From Candidatus Nomurabacteria bacterium (GTDB taxonomy: Bacteria > Patescibacteriota > Saccharimonadia > Saccharimonadales > UBA7683): 64,000 nucleotides of DNA. Numbering within the stretch: position 1 is the stretch's first letter; each line of letters opens with the position of its first letter. A program made the position numbers and the translations under genes. Positions 7,186 to 15,667 of this stretch are shown here, in pieces. The stretch covers positions 1 to 64,000 of the forward strand of contig JACKGR010000003.1 in the NCBI GenBank assembly GCA_020631895.1, written 5' to 3'. Under the pieces are notes generated by a model. The model ran no database searches, had not been told where the DNA came from, and saw only the letters and a program-made list of their open reading frames with translations.

Positions 7186-7812
7186 TTATGATTTTGTAAT
7201 TATTTGAACGGTCAACTGTTCGGGTAAAGTTTTGACTTTATACTTATCGGTAGCTTCCTCAGAAACCGTTGCCCCTAATTCTTTGGTGAATAACTCAAGT
7301 TCAGCTTGAGGGATGCTGTAGTCTAGTTTATCGGACGCGCAGTGGACTGGAACAACAAGTTTAGGCTCAAGTGCCCTAACGACGTTCGCAGCGCCTATGG
7401 CGTCGAGTGTGTAGCCATTACCGCCTACAGGTACTACAACAATATCCACGAGACCAATAGCTTCCAGTTGATCTCCGGAGAGCTTACTATCGATATGCCC
7501 AACAAACAAGATAACAGTGTCTGCTGTTGATAATCTATACATAGTTGCAGATAAGTCGCCTGTGCTACCTGTATGTGGCTGCGCCGCTATACCTTTTACC
7601 GAGTAATCATCAAACTCATATTCGCCTGGGCTGCTAACTAAAAATATATCACCCGAAACTCCTTCGGCGAGCTCGGGACGAGTAGCAAGAACCGTGTTGG
7701 TCTTTTTTAGATCAGTTGATAATTTTGCAATATCGCTAGTTGGATCTACTGATATAACCGATTTTTTAGTCGTGATTTTTATACTATTCGCACCGTAATA
7801 TTGAATTTCCAC
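7186..7812 (-). CDS. Metallo-beta-lactamase-fold protein lacking canonical metal motif
   Basis: This 208-aa protein resembles the UlaG-like MBL-fold family, with the N-terminal MEIQYYGANSIKI strand, the SPGEYEF loop and VVVPVGGNGYTLDA near the C-terminal half. The usual HxHxDH metal signature is not present: in its place is LATRPELAEG, and only single histidines (PHTG, VGHID, VPVHC) remain. It may keep one metal site or be non-hydrolytic. It follows the wHTH gene by 10 bp in the same direction, an arrangement suggesting co-regulation. Substrate unknown. Confidence 0.75.
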   Translation of the reverse strand: MEIQYYGANSIKITTKKSVISVDPTSDIAKLSTDLKKTNTVLATRPELAEGVSGDIFLVSSPGEYEFDDYSVKGIAAQPHTGSTGDLSATMYRLSTADTVILFVGHIDSKLSGDQLEAIGLVDIVVVPVGGNGYTLDAIGAANVVRALEPKLVVPVHCASDKLDYSIPQAELELFTKELGATVSEEATDKYKVKTLPEQLTVQIITKS

Positions 7813-7822
7813 TGTTTGCCTC

Positions 7823-8431
7823 CTACCTTTTTTCTGTAAACTTCTTTAATAATCCACTAGCATCAGTTAAAACCGAGTGTTTGCCACCAAGAACCGTACT
7901 TATAAACCTGTCTTTGATATCCAACCTGTACTTAAACTCGCTCTCAGGTATAACAGTATAGGAGATAGGCTTCCCTTCTTCTAGCTCAATTGTTTTTACA
8001 AGCTTTTCAAGTTTTTGTTTATTACTTGAACCAACTAGTATCAAATCAATCTCTGATTCCTCAAGACCAACCAAAGTTCCAGATACAATCACTACATCAA
8101 AAGACCCAACCGCTTGCAATCTTTTTAGCAGATCTCCCTGTGAGGCAGAAGAAATATCTTGCTGAGGCAACTCAACCGAGAAGATAGACTGTAGCGCTTT
8201 GAAGTGCTTATATCCTTGGTTCACCTCATAGTACACTTTGTTCTTATTACTTGCGTTGTCTGATTTGATAATTCCTATACCAGATAGATTAGCTAATTCT
8301 CGTCTAACAGAATTAATTTGTTCGTCAATTTTTCTGGTTAACTCGCGTACAAAAAAAGATCTACCTGGGTTTGCCAAGAATAGCTGGAGTAGTTTAACCC
8401 TCGTTTTTGAACCAAATAACTGCTCAATCAT
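7823..8431 (-). CDS. Winged-helix regulator with nucleotidyltransferase-like C-terminal domain
   Basis: Residues 1-80 form an ArsR-like winged helix (MIEQLFGSKTRVKLLQLFL, FFVRELTRKI, NSVRRELANLSGIGII). Residues about 95-200 resemble a minimal nucleotidyltransferase fold, with VVIVSGTLVGLEESEIDLIL in place of the GSxxxGxxxxxSDIDL motif, so catalysis is doubtful. The 202-aa protein is probably a DNA-binding regulator of its own operon with the MBL-fold gene. An ATTGTA (TACAAT read leftward) lies 8 nt before the ATG and no Shine-Dalgarno is visible, so the mRNA may be leaderless. Confidence 0.7.
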   Translation of the reverse strand: MIEQLFGSKTRVKLLQLFLANPGRSFFVRELTRKIDEQINSVRRELANLSGIGIIKSDNASNKNKVYYEVNQGYKHFKALQSIFSVELPQQDISSASQGDLLKRLQAVGSFDVVIVSGTLVGLEESEIDLILVGSSNKQKLEKLVKTIELEEGKPISYTVIPESEFKYRLDIKDRFISTVLGGKHSVLTDASGLLKKFTEKR

Positions 8432-8494
8432 GTGTTGTCATTGTAGCAAAATATGGCACACACTACTAGATTGTTCAAAAATTACAACAATTAT

Positions 8495-9217
8495 TTATCT
8501 CGGTCGAGCTCTAGCTATCTGAGCAGCAAGATTCTCTAGAGAGTCATCAATTGGGTCAAGACTGCCACTTCCCCCCTGTTGAACTAGTGCTCTAGAAATT
8601 AATTCGTCAGCAAATTCGGGGTTTTTAGCTAATACTGGTCCGTGCATGTAAGTCCCGAACACATTATTAACAACACAGCCTTCTGTTTTATCACCTCCGT
8701 TGTTACCAGCCCCTTTTATTACCTTTCCTAATTCTTTAACAGCATTGCCGAGGTATGTTCTGCCGGAATGATTTTCAAAACCAACCATTTTGCCCCACTG
8801 AGAATCAACCACTATGTTGCCAATGAGTCTATCATTACTGGCTCTAGTTTCAACATCGATAATTCCGGCTCCTATCAACTCATCACCATCTTGAGTTACA
8901 AATTTTGTGCCAAAGAGTTGATACATACCGCAAATCATCAAACAAACCAGACCGTTATCACAAAGTTGTTTCAGTTCATTCGCTCCACTTAACAAATCTT
9001 GCTGTATCAAGCCCTGATTAGAATCTTGTCCTCCCCCTCCAATCAATATATCGACATTTGATTTTTTGATGTTGCAGATACTATCCAGCGACACGTAGTT
9101 CGTATCAATGCCCCTGGCTTTTAATCGATACTGCAGAGTGATTACATTCCCCATATCTCCATACACGTTCATCTGTTTAGGATATAAATGACCGATTGTT
9201 ATGCTACGTTTTACCAT
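8495..9217 (-). CDS. gatD: Lipid II isoglutaminyl synthase, glutaminase subunit GatD
   Basis: GatD releases ammonia from glutamine for MurT, which amidates the alpha-carboxylate of D-Glu in the lipid II stem peptide. The 240-aa class I amidotransferase starts ITIGHLYPKQMNVYGDMGNV as in the family. It shows the catalytic cysteine in MICGMYQLFG, the substrate loop NHSGRTYLG and the catalytic histidine in GTYMHGPVLAKNP. It overlaps the murT stop by 7 bp, as expected for obligate partners, and is the last gene of the thrS operon. Its presence fits a Gram-positive-like wall. Confidence 0.93.
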   Translation of the reverse strand: MVKRSITIGHLYPKQMNVYGDMGNVITLQYRLKARGIDTNYVSLDSICNIKKSNVDILIGGGGQDSNQGLIQQDLLSGANELKQLCDNGLVCLMICGMYQLFGTKFVTQDGDELIGAGIIDVETRASNDRLIGNIVVDSQWGKMVGFENHSGRTYLGNAVKELGKVIKGAGNNGGDKTEGCVVNNVFGTYMHGPVLAKNPEFADELISRALVQQGGSGSLDPIDDSLENLAAQIARARPR

Positions 9218-10500
9218 ATATTTGCCACCTTTGTATATTTGCTAAGCTCAGCTCTAACCTCAAACAGTGCGGTATAGGTCGGTATAATGGTGACGTTATT
9301 AGATTGAGCTTTGGTCAGTCTCAAGATTGCATCATGAACATTTGGAATAAACTCTGCCTTAAGTCCATCTTGCTTTAACCTTAGTGCCATATCAGCCCCT
9401 CTAATTCCACTGGTTAATAACTGCGTCTCAGCAAGTATCATTCCTTTAAATGTCACATCCCACAACCATGAAACATCTCTTCCGTCTGCAAAATTATCAT
9501 TGATGACGAATAGTACTACATCTGGTCTAGAATCTTGGATAAATGTACGGATATTTGATGTAAAACCGCTGGGATTCTTGATCAGGGCTACGGTAAAGAA
9601 ATTATCCTTCACCTTAAGACGTTCGCCGCGTCCAAACGGTGTTTTCATATTCTTAAGGCATCTAGCTACATCGTCAATTTTGACTGACTCAAGTGCCTGT
9701 AAAACAGCTACGACTGCAGTCACATTAACTGCATTATGAAAGCCCTGTAACGGCACGTCCATCTGCCACCGATCGCCCAATTCTCTAGACTCAATCGTCA
9801 ACCAAAGCCTTGAATCTATGTCAGTGGCGTCGATCAGCTGTACATTTGGAGCCTCGTCAGCAGAAGCTACTTCATTTTTATGTATAGTCTGCTCATTTGT
9901 AACCTTATTAAACAGCTTTTCTGCAACGCCAAATGAAACTAAACCCACATTACTCGGTAATTTTTCTGAGACCCTACTAAGTAGAGGATCAATCTGATTA
10001 AAGACATATACATCCGATTTTTCAGCTGCTGAAGTAATATACTTTGCTGTTGTATCAATCTCGCCGTATCTATCAAGTTGATCACGGAGTACATTTAAGC
10101 CAAGCGTTAGATGTGGATACAATTTTTCAGTAAAAACTGGAACATAAGCCTCGTCCATCTCAAAAATAAACCAATCAGTCTCTTTAAGGTTACCAAAGTA
10201 GGTCATATCCTCAACTAAGGCTGATATTAGACCTCTTGTCATGTTGCTACCTGTGCCGTTTGTGATAATCCTTTTGCCAGTTCCACGCAGAACCTCAACT
10301 AGCATTTTTGTAGTGGTAGTTTTGCCGTTGGTACCAGTTACAAGTACTATCTTTTTTTCTACTGGCTTTAAAACTTTATTTAAAAAGTTGGGGTAGAGCC
10401 GTTCAATAATTCTACCGGGTAGTGCTGAGCCACTAGTACCGGTGAGCCTCAAAACCTTTATAAGGATTTTCGCAGAGAATATTAAAAGTCGTCTATACAT
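9211..10500 (-). CDS. murT: Lipid II isoglutaminyl synthase, MurT subunit, without cysteine ribbon
   Basis: The 429-aa protein is a Mur-ligase homologue with an ATP-binding P-loop VTGTNGKTTTTKM (about residues 54-66), the central domain with EMDEAYVP, and the C-terminal DUF1727 domain containing the catalytic-aspartate motif DVSWLWD. MurT of Staphylococcus and Streptococcus carries a four-cysteine ribbon in the middle domain; here the whole protein has a single cysteine (ARCLKNM), and the corresponding region (around residues 190-230) is a charged linker. Function with GatD is still well supported by gene fusion-like overlap. It overlaps miaA by 8 bp. Confidence 0.92.
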   Translation of the reverse strand: MYRRLLIFSAKILIKVLRLTGTSGSALPGRIIERLYPNFLNKVLKPVEKKIVLVTGTNGKTTTTKMLVEVLRGTGKRIITNGTGSNMTRGLISALVEDMTYFGNLKETDWFIFEMDEAYVPVFTEKLYPHLTLGLNVLRDQLDRYGEIDTTAKYITSAAEKSDVYVFNQIDPLLSRVSEKLPSNVGLVSFGVAEKLFNKVTNEQTIHKNEVASADEAPNVQLIDATDIDSRLWLTIESRELGDRWQMDVPLQGFHNAVNVTAVVAVLQALESVKIDDVARCLKNMKTPFGRGERLKVKDNFFTVALIKNPSGFTSNIRTFIQDSRPDVVLFVINDNFADGRDVSWLWDVTFKGMILAETQLLTSGIRGADMALRLKQDGLKAEFIPNVHDAILRLTKAQSNNVTIIPTYTALFEVRAELSKYTKVANIW

Positions 10501-11386
10501 TAGCTTTATTGTAGTCGAATTGCGCCGTAAATTCGACCGCCTTAGAGATTAAATCTTCTGGATCATCAAACCACCTAATATCTGAGTTTCTCTTAAACCA
10601 AGTTCTCTGGCGCTTTGCCAAGCTAAGATCTCTCTTAACAAACGACTCTTTAACCTCTTCGATAGATGCACCACCCTCGAGATAACTTCGCGCCAATCGA
10701 TATCCTATGCCGGTCATAGACTCATTATCCCATCCATAAACTTCTGCGATATGCTTAACCTCATCTATGAATCCATCTTCGAACATAGACTCGACTCTGT
10801 CTGATATCCTCTTTTTAAGCAATTCCCGATTTAGTTTTAATCCAAAAACAACAGCGTTGCTTGGTAGTTTGCTTCTGCTACCCGACCCTCCTAGCCGAAT
10901 CAATGCGTTGATTACGTGTCGCTTATTTTTTGTGTTCAAGTGCTCATTTTGAAGTGAATGCTTGTTCAATAATGATGTAAGTTCTACATCATTCATCTGT
11001 TCGAGTGTATCTTTGCTATAAGTCCCAGAGTTTTTTGGGAACTGAAAATTATACAACACCGAGTCTACATAAAGCCCGCTTCCGCCTACAAGAATCGGAA
11101 CTTTGCCGCGTTTTCTTATATCGGCAATATACTTTTGTGCCAGATTTTGAAACTGAACAACTGTAAATCGTTCATTTGGTTCAACAATGTCGATTAAATA
11201 ATGTGGAACTCCTTCTTGCTCAGAGATAGTTGGCTTAGCGGTACCTATATCCATCTTTTTATAGAGCGTTCTTGAATCTGCACACAATATTTCTCCATCG
11301 ACCATTTTTGCAATTTTTATGGCAACAGAAGTCTTACCGCTAGCAGTTTCACCTACAATGGCTATTAGAGGCGGTTCATTGTTCAT
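10493..11386 (-). CDS. miaA: tRNA dimethylallyltransferase
   Basis: MiaA transfers a dimethylallyl group to N6 of A37 in tRNAs reading UNN codons. The sequence has the P-loop GETASGKTSVA, DSRTLYKKMDIGTAKPT, the HYLIDIVEP motif, VGGSGLYVDS and the C-terminal RQRTWFKR. I chose the ATG at 11386 (MNNEPPLIAIVGE) because TGGAG lies just upstream; the frame stays open to 11413 but those extra nine residues lie inside the ATL gene. Length is 297 aa, normal for the family. It overlaps both neighbours. Confidence 0.95.
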   Translation of the reverse strand: MNNEPPLIAIVGETASGKTSVAIKIAKMVDGEILCADSRTLYKKMDIGTAKPTISEQEGVPHYLIDIVEPNERFTVVQFQNLAQKYIADIRKRGKVPILVGGSGLYVDSVLYNFQFPKNSGTYSKDTLEQMNDVELTSLLNKHSLQNEHLNTKNKRHVINALIRLGGSGSRSKLPSNAVVFGLKLNRELLKKRISDRVESMFEDGFIDEVKHIAEVYGWDNESMTGIGYRLARSYLEGGASIEEVKESFVKRDLSLAKRQRTWFKRNSDIRWFDDPEDLISKAVEFTAQFDYNKANV

Positions 11387-11699
11387 TTGGACTCCAGAGA
11401 AGATTTGACACATCTACAGTGTAATCTTCGGATACTTCATAACCCTCAGATTCAAGCATTGATTTGTGGCGTTCACGACCACCGCCAGGATAGCCTGAAG
11501 CCAAGCCACCCTGTTTGTTAACTACTCTCCACCAAGGCAAATCTTCAGGTCCCGTGTGAGCAATCTGGCCAACCTCCCAAGCAGCCCAGGCAGCTCCTGA
11601 CAGCGCAGCGATCTGACCATATGTCATTACTTTTCCTTTAGGGATATGCCCCACCAGCTCATAAACTCGGTTATTAAATTCTTTATCAACTCTTGGCAT
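11376..11699 (-). CDS. Alkyltransferase-like protein (ATL), Cys replaced by Trp
   Basis: The 107-aa protein matches the DNA-binding domain of O6-methylguanine-DNA methyltransferases (KGKVMTYGQIAAL, PWWRVVNKQGGLA). In active enzymes the acceptor site is PCHRV; here it is PWWRV, so the methyl acceptor cysteine is replaced by tryptophan, as in ATL proteins. These bind O6-alkylguanine and hand lesions to nucleotide excision repair. A ribosome binding site (AGGA) precedes the ATG by 7 nt, and the gene follows thrS by 9 bp. It appears intact and full length for an ATL. Confidence 0.87.
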   Translation of the reverse strand: MPRVDKEFNNRVYELVGHIPKGKVMTYGQIAALSGAAWAAWEVGQIAHTGPEDLPWWRVVNKQGGLASGYPGGGRERHKSMLESEGYEVSEDYTVDVSNLLWSPNEQ

Positions 11700-11708
11700 T
11701 AATTTGTC

Positions 11709-13499
11709 CTAAAGAGATGACTTCTGAACTCTACCGTTGGATTCATTAACAATACTGGTTAAGAAGTTGTCTACTGGGTATGACTTTTCTTCTCGATTTT
11801 CAACAGCAATGTCAGATCTTACCCGTGGTGATAACAATTTAGTCTCAAGCTCTTTCTCGCCTACCACAATCGTGTATGGAACTTTCATCATCTCAGCTTC
11901 ACGAATCTTTTTACCTACAGACTCGTTGCTCCTATCTGTTGAGACACGAATTCCAGCGGACTTAGCAGATGCTGTAATTTCGTCAACGAAAGCATCAAGT
12001 TCAGGTGAATCCTTAACTTGGATAATTCTTAGCTGTTCCGGAGCAAGCCAAATCGGGAACTTGCCACCAGTATGCTCGATGTATACAGAAAGAAACCGCT
12101 CAATCGAGCCCATTATTGCTGCGTGTATCATTACAACCCTCTCGGCCTCGCTTGTCTCGTTTACACAAGTTAAATCAAACCCTTCAGGCTGATTAAAGTC
12201 TAGCTGTATAGTTGCAAGCTGGTGTTCACGACCGATTGCATCAAATGCCATAAAGTCGATTTTTGGACCATAAAAAGCTGCTTCACCCACACCGACCGTG
12301 TATTCATCACCGACTTTGTTCTTAATAATCTTAAGCAGTTGCTCCTCTGATTGCATCCACTTTTCTTCGTCTCCCGCATAAGCACTCATATCTTCAGGAT
12401 CATGAGTCGAGAACATAATTTTTAAATCTGAGAATCCTAGATTGCCATAAAACTTATCGATGATATCCCAAATCTTTAATGTTTCCTCTTCAATTTGAGT
12501 AGTCCTACAAAAAACATGGGCATCATCTTGAGTAATACATCGGACTCGAGATAGCCCAGAAAGTTCACCACTTTGCTCATCTCGATAAACAAAAGCAGTT
12601 TCTCGGTATCTTATCGGTAAATCTCTGTACGAGCGTGGCTGACTAGCATAAATCTGGGCATGCATTGGACAGCTCATAGGTTTTAGAGAGAATTCATGGC
12701 CCTCTCTGGTGGTTGTCTTAAAGAGCTCATCAGAAAACTTTGCCCAGTGCCCACTAGCCTGGAATAGTTCTTTTTTTGTTATATGAGGAGTAGTGACCTC
12801 TTGATAGTCATAGCTATCGCGTAGCTCTTGGACGTAGTCATTCAATCCCTTTCTCAGAATCGTACCTCTTGGTGACCATAAAGTTAAGCCACTTCCGACC
12901 ATATCTGAAAAAGTGAAGAGGTCGAGTTCTTTGCCAAGTTTACGATGGTCGCGTTTTTTTGCTTCTTCAAGCATCTCAATATATTTATCTAGCTGCTCTT
13001 TGGTCTCAAAAGCTACTCCATAAACTCTGGTGAGCATAATGTTCTTCTCGTCGCCACGCCAATATGCGCCAGCTGTTTTTGTTAGCTTGAATGCATCTGG
13101 GTTGATTTGCTTAATATCTTCAACATGCCCACCCTTACAGAGGTCGACAAAGTCACCCGAGGTATAGATCGTCAGGGTCTTGCCACCCTCTGCAAACTCT
13201 TTAGCAAGCTCTTGTTTGTATTTGTTATTAGAGAACACCTCAAGTGCCTCCTCCAAATTGACTTCTCGCCTTTCAAAACCCTGCCAAGACTTTAAAGTCT
13301 CTTTCATCTTCTTCTCGACTTTTTTAAGATCATCCTCCCCAAAATCACCTTTAATCTCAAAATCCTGATAAAACCCGTTCTCAATAGCAGGACCAATGGC
13401 ATTCAGACTACCCGGAAAAAGTTGCTTCAGGCTATCAGCAAGCAAATGAGCTAGGCTGTGTCTTATCGATTGAAGTTGTTCCTTATTTTCTTCTGCCAT
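11709..13499 (-). CDS. thrS: Threonyl-tRNA synthetase without TGS domain
   Basis: The 596-aa enzyme charges tRNA-Thr. It starts directly in the editing domain (RHSLAHLLADSLKQLFP with HxxxH, later DLCKGGHV), so the N-terminal TGS domain found in E. coli ThrRS is missing. The class II catalytic core is complete: motif 2 (YRETAFVYRDEQSG), zinc-ligand context MSCPMHAQIY and DDAHVFC, and motif 3 region MGSIERFLSVYIEH. The C-terminal anticodon-binding domain follows (PEQLRIIQV, TDRSNESVGKKIREAE). A good AAGGAG precedes the ATG, and a T-box leader lies upstream, giving control by uncharged tRNA-Thr. It heads a five-gene operon. Confidence 0.97.
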   Translation of the reverse strand: MAEENKEQLQSIRHSLAHLLADSLKQLFPGSLNAIGPAIENGFYQDFEIKGDFGEDDLKKVEKKMKETLKSWQGFERREVNLEEALEVFSNNKYKQELAKEFAEGGKTLTIYTSGDFVDLCKGGHVEDIKQINPDAFKLTKTAGAYWRGDEKNIMLTRVYGVAFETKEQLDKYIEMLEEAKKRDHRKLGKELDLFTFSDMVGSGLTLWSPRGTILRKGLNDYVQELRDSYDYQEVTTPHITKKELFQASGHWAKFSDELFKTTTREGHEFSLKPMSCPMHAQIYASQPRSYRDLPIRYRETAFVYRDEQSGELSGLSRVRCITQDDAHVFCRTTQIEEETLKIWDIIDKFYGNLGFSDLKIMFSTHDPEDMSAYAGDEEKWMQSEEQLLKIIKNKVGDEYTVGVGEAAFYGPKIDFMAFDAIGREHQLATIQLDFNQPEGFDLTCVNETSEAERVVMIHAAIMGSIERFLSVYIEHTGGKFPIWLAPEQLRIIQVKDSPELDAFVDEITASAKSAGIRVSTDRSNESVGKKIREAEMMKVPYTIVVGEKELETKLLSPRVRSDIAVENREEKSYPVDNFLTSIVNESNGRVQKSSL

Positions 13500-13519
13500 A
13501 TTTTCTCCTTAATTAATAC

Positions 13520-13566
13520 AAAAACACGCTACAAGACGAACTATCTTCATCTGTTAGCGTGTTTCG
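13520..13566 (-). terminator. Attenuator hairpin of the thrS T-box
   Basis: Leftward, AAACACGCTA pairs with TAGCGTGTTT, with a partly paired interior, followed by TTTTTG. The 5' arm overlaps the antiterminator strand. Confidence 0.85.
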
Positions 13567-13680
13567 GGCCCAATTACTCAGGCGGTTCCACCGAAATCTT
13601 TTACTCTTGTCAGCTCATTTACGGGTGATCTGACCCTGCTCCCGAAGCTCCACGGCTCGTTACACCGCCTCAATGCTTAT
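13520..13680 (-). promoter_or_regulatory. T-box riboswitch leader of thrS
   Basis: Read leftward, 13562-13597 forms a textbook T-box antiterminator: TTTCGG pairs with CCGAAA, around a 7-nt bulge TGGAACC (whose UGGA binds the tRNA NCCA end), and an upper stem GCCT/GGGC. The terminator hairpin immediately follows and re-uses the CGAAA strand, so the two structures are mutually exclusive. Uncharged tRNA-Thr should stabilise antitermination. The Stem I region (about 13600-13675) is short for a T-box, and although an ACC triplet is present I could not place the specifier loop with confidence. A possible -10 (TATACT) lies at 13687-13692. Confidence 0.85.
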
Positions 13681-13704
13681 AATGCAAGTATACCAGGGTG
13701 GAAG

Positions 13705-14643
13705 CTAAATTTCACTCAATTCTTCCATCAGCTTATTAAATGATTCCCTAAGCTCAGAATCATGGCTCCAATCAATCATTAAATGAAGCTCGTCTAATAA
13801 TTGATACAACTTCACGCGTTTTTCGAGATGATCAAATGCGAACATCTGAGGATAATATTTTTCATACCAATCCCAAAGATGAACATAATCGGCCTTATCG
13901 GCATACTTCTCTTCTTCTTCGGCAAGATACTTGTGCGGTAACTCCATCTGTTTTCTCACGACAAATAACGGATAATCTAACGGTAAAATTCTAACGTTTT
14001 CTAGGTCAATAATCGCCTGAAGCTCATATTCTTCATTAACGATGAAATTATCAAAATGAATATCCCAATAAACTGGTTTTATAGGCTCGTCAGCCCCAAA
14101 ATAAGGCTTGATCCTACCAATAACTCCGAGAATCTCGTCTGACGTTTCTTCTGAAATAATTGATTTATTTAGTAACTTGATAACCAGTTTATTTGATTTG
14201 GAGTCTAGATAGTTCTGCCAAGAACCGTAATCTTCAAGCTGTAAAAAATCTTGATTAATATCTTGAAATGCTTGTAGTACGTTTGAAATTTGTTGAATCA
14301 ACCGTTCTCTTTGCTCATCATTTGCAAGGTGCCAAATTCCACCTAGTGACCTGCCCTCTATATAAGACATGATAATGTATGATCTCTCGTCATTATCAGG
14401 CTCATACGTGGCAATCAACTTCGGTTTTAGAATTCGACTATCTTCAACTTCTAGAACTCTAGACTCGCATAAAAAGTTCTTATTTGAGGACTTATTGAAA
14501 AGCTTAAGTATCAAATCATCATTTAATCGATGAACCTCATGACTAAATCCAGTAGTAATCCTGCTGTGACTGAGGTATTTAATGCCGTGGCGGGCGCAAA
14601 TTCGCCTAACCTCGTCAGTTGTAATTTTAGTTTCAGGATTCAT
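13705..14643 (-). CDS. Aminoglycoside phosphotransferase-family kinase-like protein
   Basis: The 312-aa protein has the APH/choline-kinase fold: an N-lobe with HEVHRLNDDLILKLF, the hinge region IIMSYIEGRSLG, and a catalytic loop VYWDIHFDNFIV in which HxDxxxxN appears as DIHFDN. A metal-binding IIDLEN follows. Substrate cannot be told from sequence; small-molecule kinases of this family act on aminoglycosides, homoserine, choline or sugars. It lies upstream of the thrS leader on the same strand. An AATAAT element 7 nt before the ATG and no ribosome binding site suggest leaderless translation. Confidence 0.7.
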   Translation of the reverse strand: MNPETKITTDEVRRICARHGIKYLSHSRITTGFSHEVHRLNDDLILKLFNKSSNKNFLCESRVLEVEDSRILKPKLIATYEPDNDERSYIIMSYIEGRSLGGIWHLANDEQRERLIQQISNVLQAFQDINQDFLQLEDYGSWQNYLDSKSNKLVIKLLNKSIISEETSDEILGVIGRIKPYFGADEPIKPVYWDIHFDNFIVNEEYELQAIIDLENVRILPLDYPLFVVRKQMELPHKYLAEEEEKYADKADYVHLWDWYEKYYPQMFAFDHLEKRVKLYQLLDELHLMIDWSHDSELRESFNKLMEELSEI

Positions 14644-14695
14644 AAAGTCTATTATTGCATGAAATTTAGAAACTGACCTGAAAGCCAGCTTATTT

Positions 14696-14772
14696 TGGTG
14701 GGCGATGGAGGATTCGAACCTCCCACCTCTACAACGTCAATGTAGCGCTCTAGCCAAATGAGCTAATCGCCC
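14696..14772 (-). tRNA. tRNA-Val (GAC)
   Basis: A complete cloverleaf reads leftward from GGGCGAT, with the anticodon loop TTGACGT (anticodon GAC) between CTACA and TGTAG, a T-arm GGAGGTTCGAATCCTCC and an encoded CCA. Confidence 0.95.
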
Positions 14773-14823
14773 TAGTCACCAAATGAACTTAATAATAGTA
14801 CTAAAAACAGGGGTAAAGTGCAA

Positions 14824-15201
14824 TTATACTTCAGGGGCTTCTACTAAGCCGGGAGGTATATAGGGTCTCACAATCCTGCCGGAACGTGGATCCCGCGCAA
14901 TTTTCAGCTCCCACTCATAAGAAGTTCTTGTACTTGGGTCCATTACTTCAATTGCTTGTGGTGGAAGTTCAGTAAATGGCAGACATTTACTACCATGAAT
15001 TTGCCTTTCTTCATCTGTCCCGAAGAATATATCATAAATTTCTTTACGCAATCTGTTTCGATCTGCAACCGCAATCGCATCGGATTCATCTATTGGCGGT
15101 TCTCTCCATAAATCTACAGACATAGGTCCGCACTCTGCATCATGCATAGGGTAATATGCAGGATGTTCACTACTTGGAAACCACTTGTCTAAAAATCCCA
15201 T
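14824..15201 (-). CDS. Hypothetical protein
   Basis: This 125-aa acidic, tryptophan- and proline-containing protein (MGFLDKWFPSSEHPAYYPMHD...) has no signal peptide, membrane segment or motif I recognise. The middle (ADRNRLRKEIYDIFF) is probably helical. It is flanked by tRNA-Val and another unknown gene on the same strand. A TATCAT lies 7 nt upstream of the ATG, in line with a leaderless start. Coding character is supported by a full-length frame without overlap; function unknown. Confidence 0.6.
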   Translation of the reverse strand: MGFLDKWFPSSEHPAYYPMHDAECGPMSVDLWREPPIDESDAIAVADRNRLRKEIYDIFFGTDEERQIHGSKCLPFTELPPQAIEVMDPSTRTSYEWELKIARDPRSGRIVRPYIPPGLVEAPEV

Positions 15202-15295
15202 ACTTTACATGATACTATTAAAAACTCAGATAAAATCAAATATCAGATAAAATTATCAATAGTGTAATCATGTAATTCTATAAACTAATCAACTA

Positions 15296-15628
15296 TTATT
15301 TTGTAGTTTGCTCTGCATCTGGATCGGTTTCATCTGAGGAACCGTAATGCTTACCAGCTGCGTAGTCCTCTACTCCTCTGTCCAGCCTATTGTTAACTGT
15401 TTCACCTAGTGCTCTAAGCGATTCATCTAACTCTGGAGAGCGCCCTAATGCACCGCCAATTTCCTTTGCAACTATTGCCTTATGAAATTCAGCTTCCCCG
15501 CGAAGTGAATCAGTACTTGAGGCATGATAAAGCTCTACGGCTCTAGCTTCCATTGCTTGACGTTGCTCATCTGTTAATAAGCTATCCGGTTGTTTTGTTT
15601 CTGATGTTTTGTTTTTAAATATTTGCAT
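15296..15628 (-). CDS. Hypothetical protein
   Basis: The 110-aa protein is hydrophilic and predicted largely helical, with acidic ends (MQIFKNKTSETKQPDSLLTDEQ ... SSDETDPDAEQTTK without the middle). No transmembrane segment or known motif is visible. It lies between the 125-aa unknown gene and tgt, all on the minus strand; 93 bp of noncoding DNA with a repeated CAGATAAAAT separates it from its downstream neighbour. I cannot propose a function. Confidence 0.5.
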   Translation of the reverse strand: MQIFKNKTSETKQPDSLLTDEQRQAMEARAVELYHASSTDSLRGEAEFHKAIVAKEIGGALGRSPELDESLRALGETVNNRLDRGVEDYAAGKHYGSSDETDPDAEQTTK

Positions 15629-15667
15629 ACCTAGACATTAGCATATTAATGATTCATTGTCAAGTTA

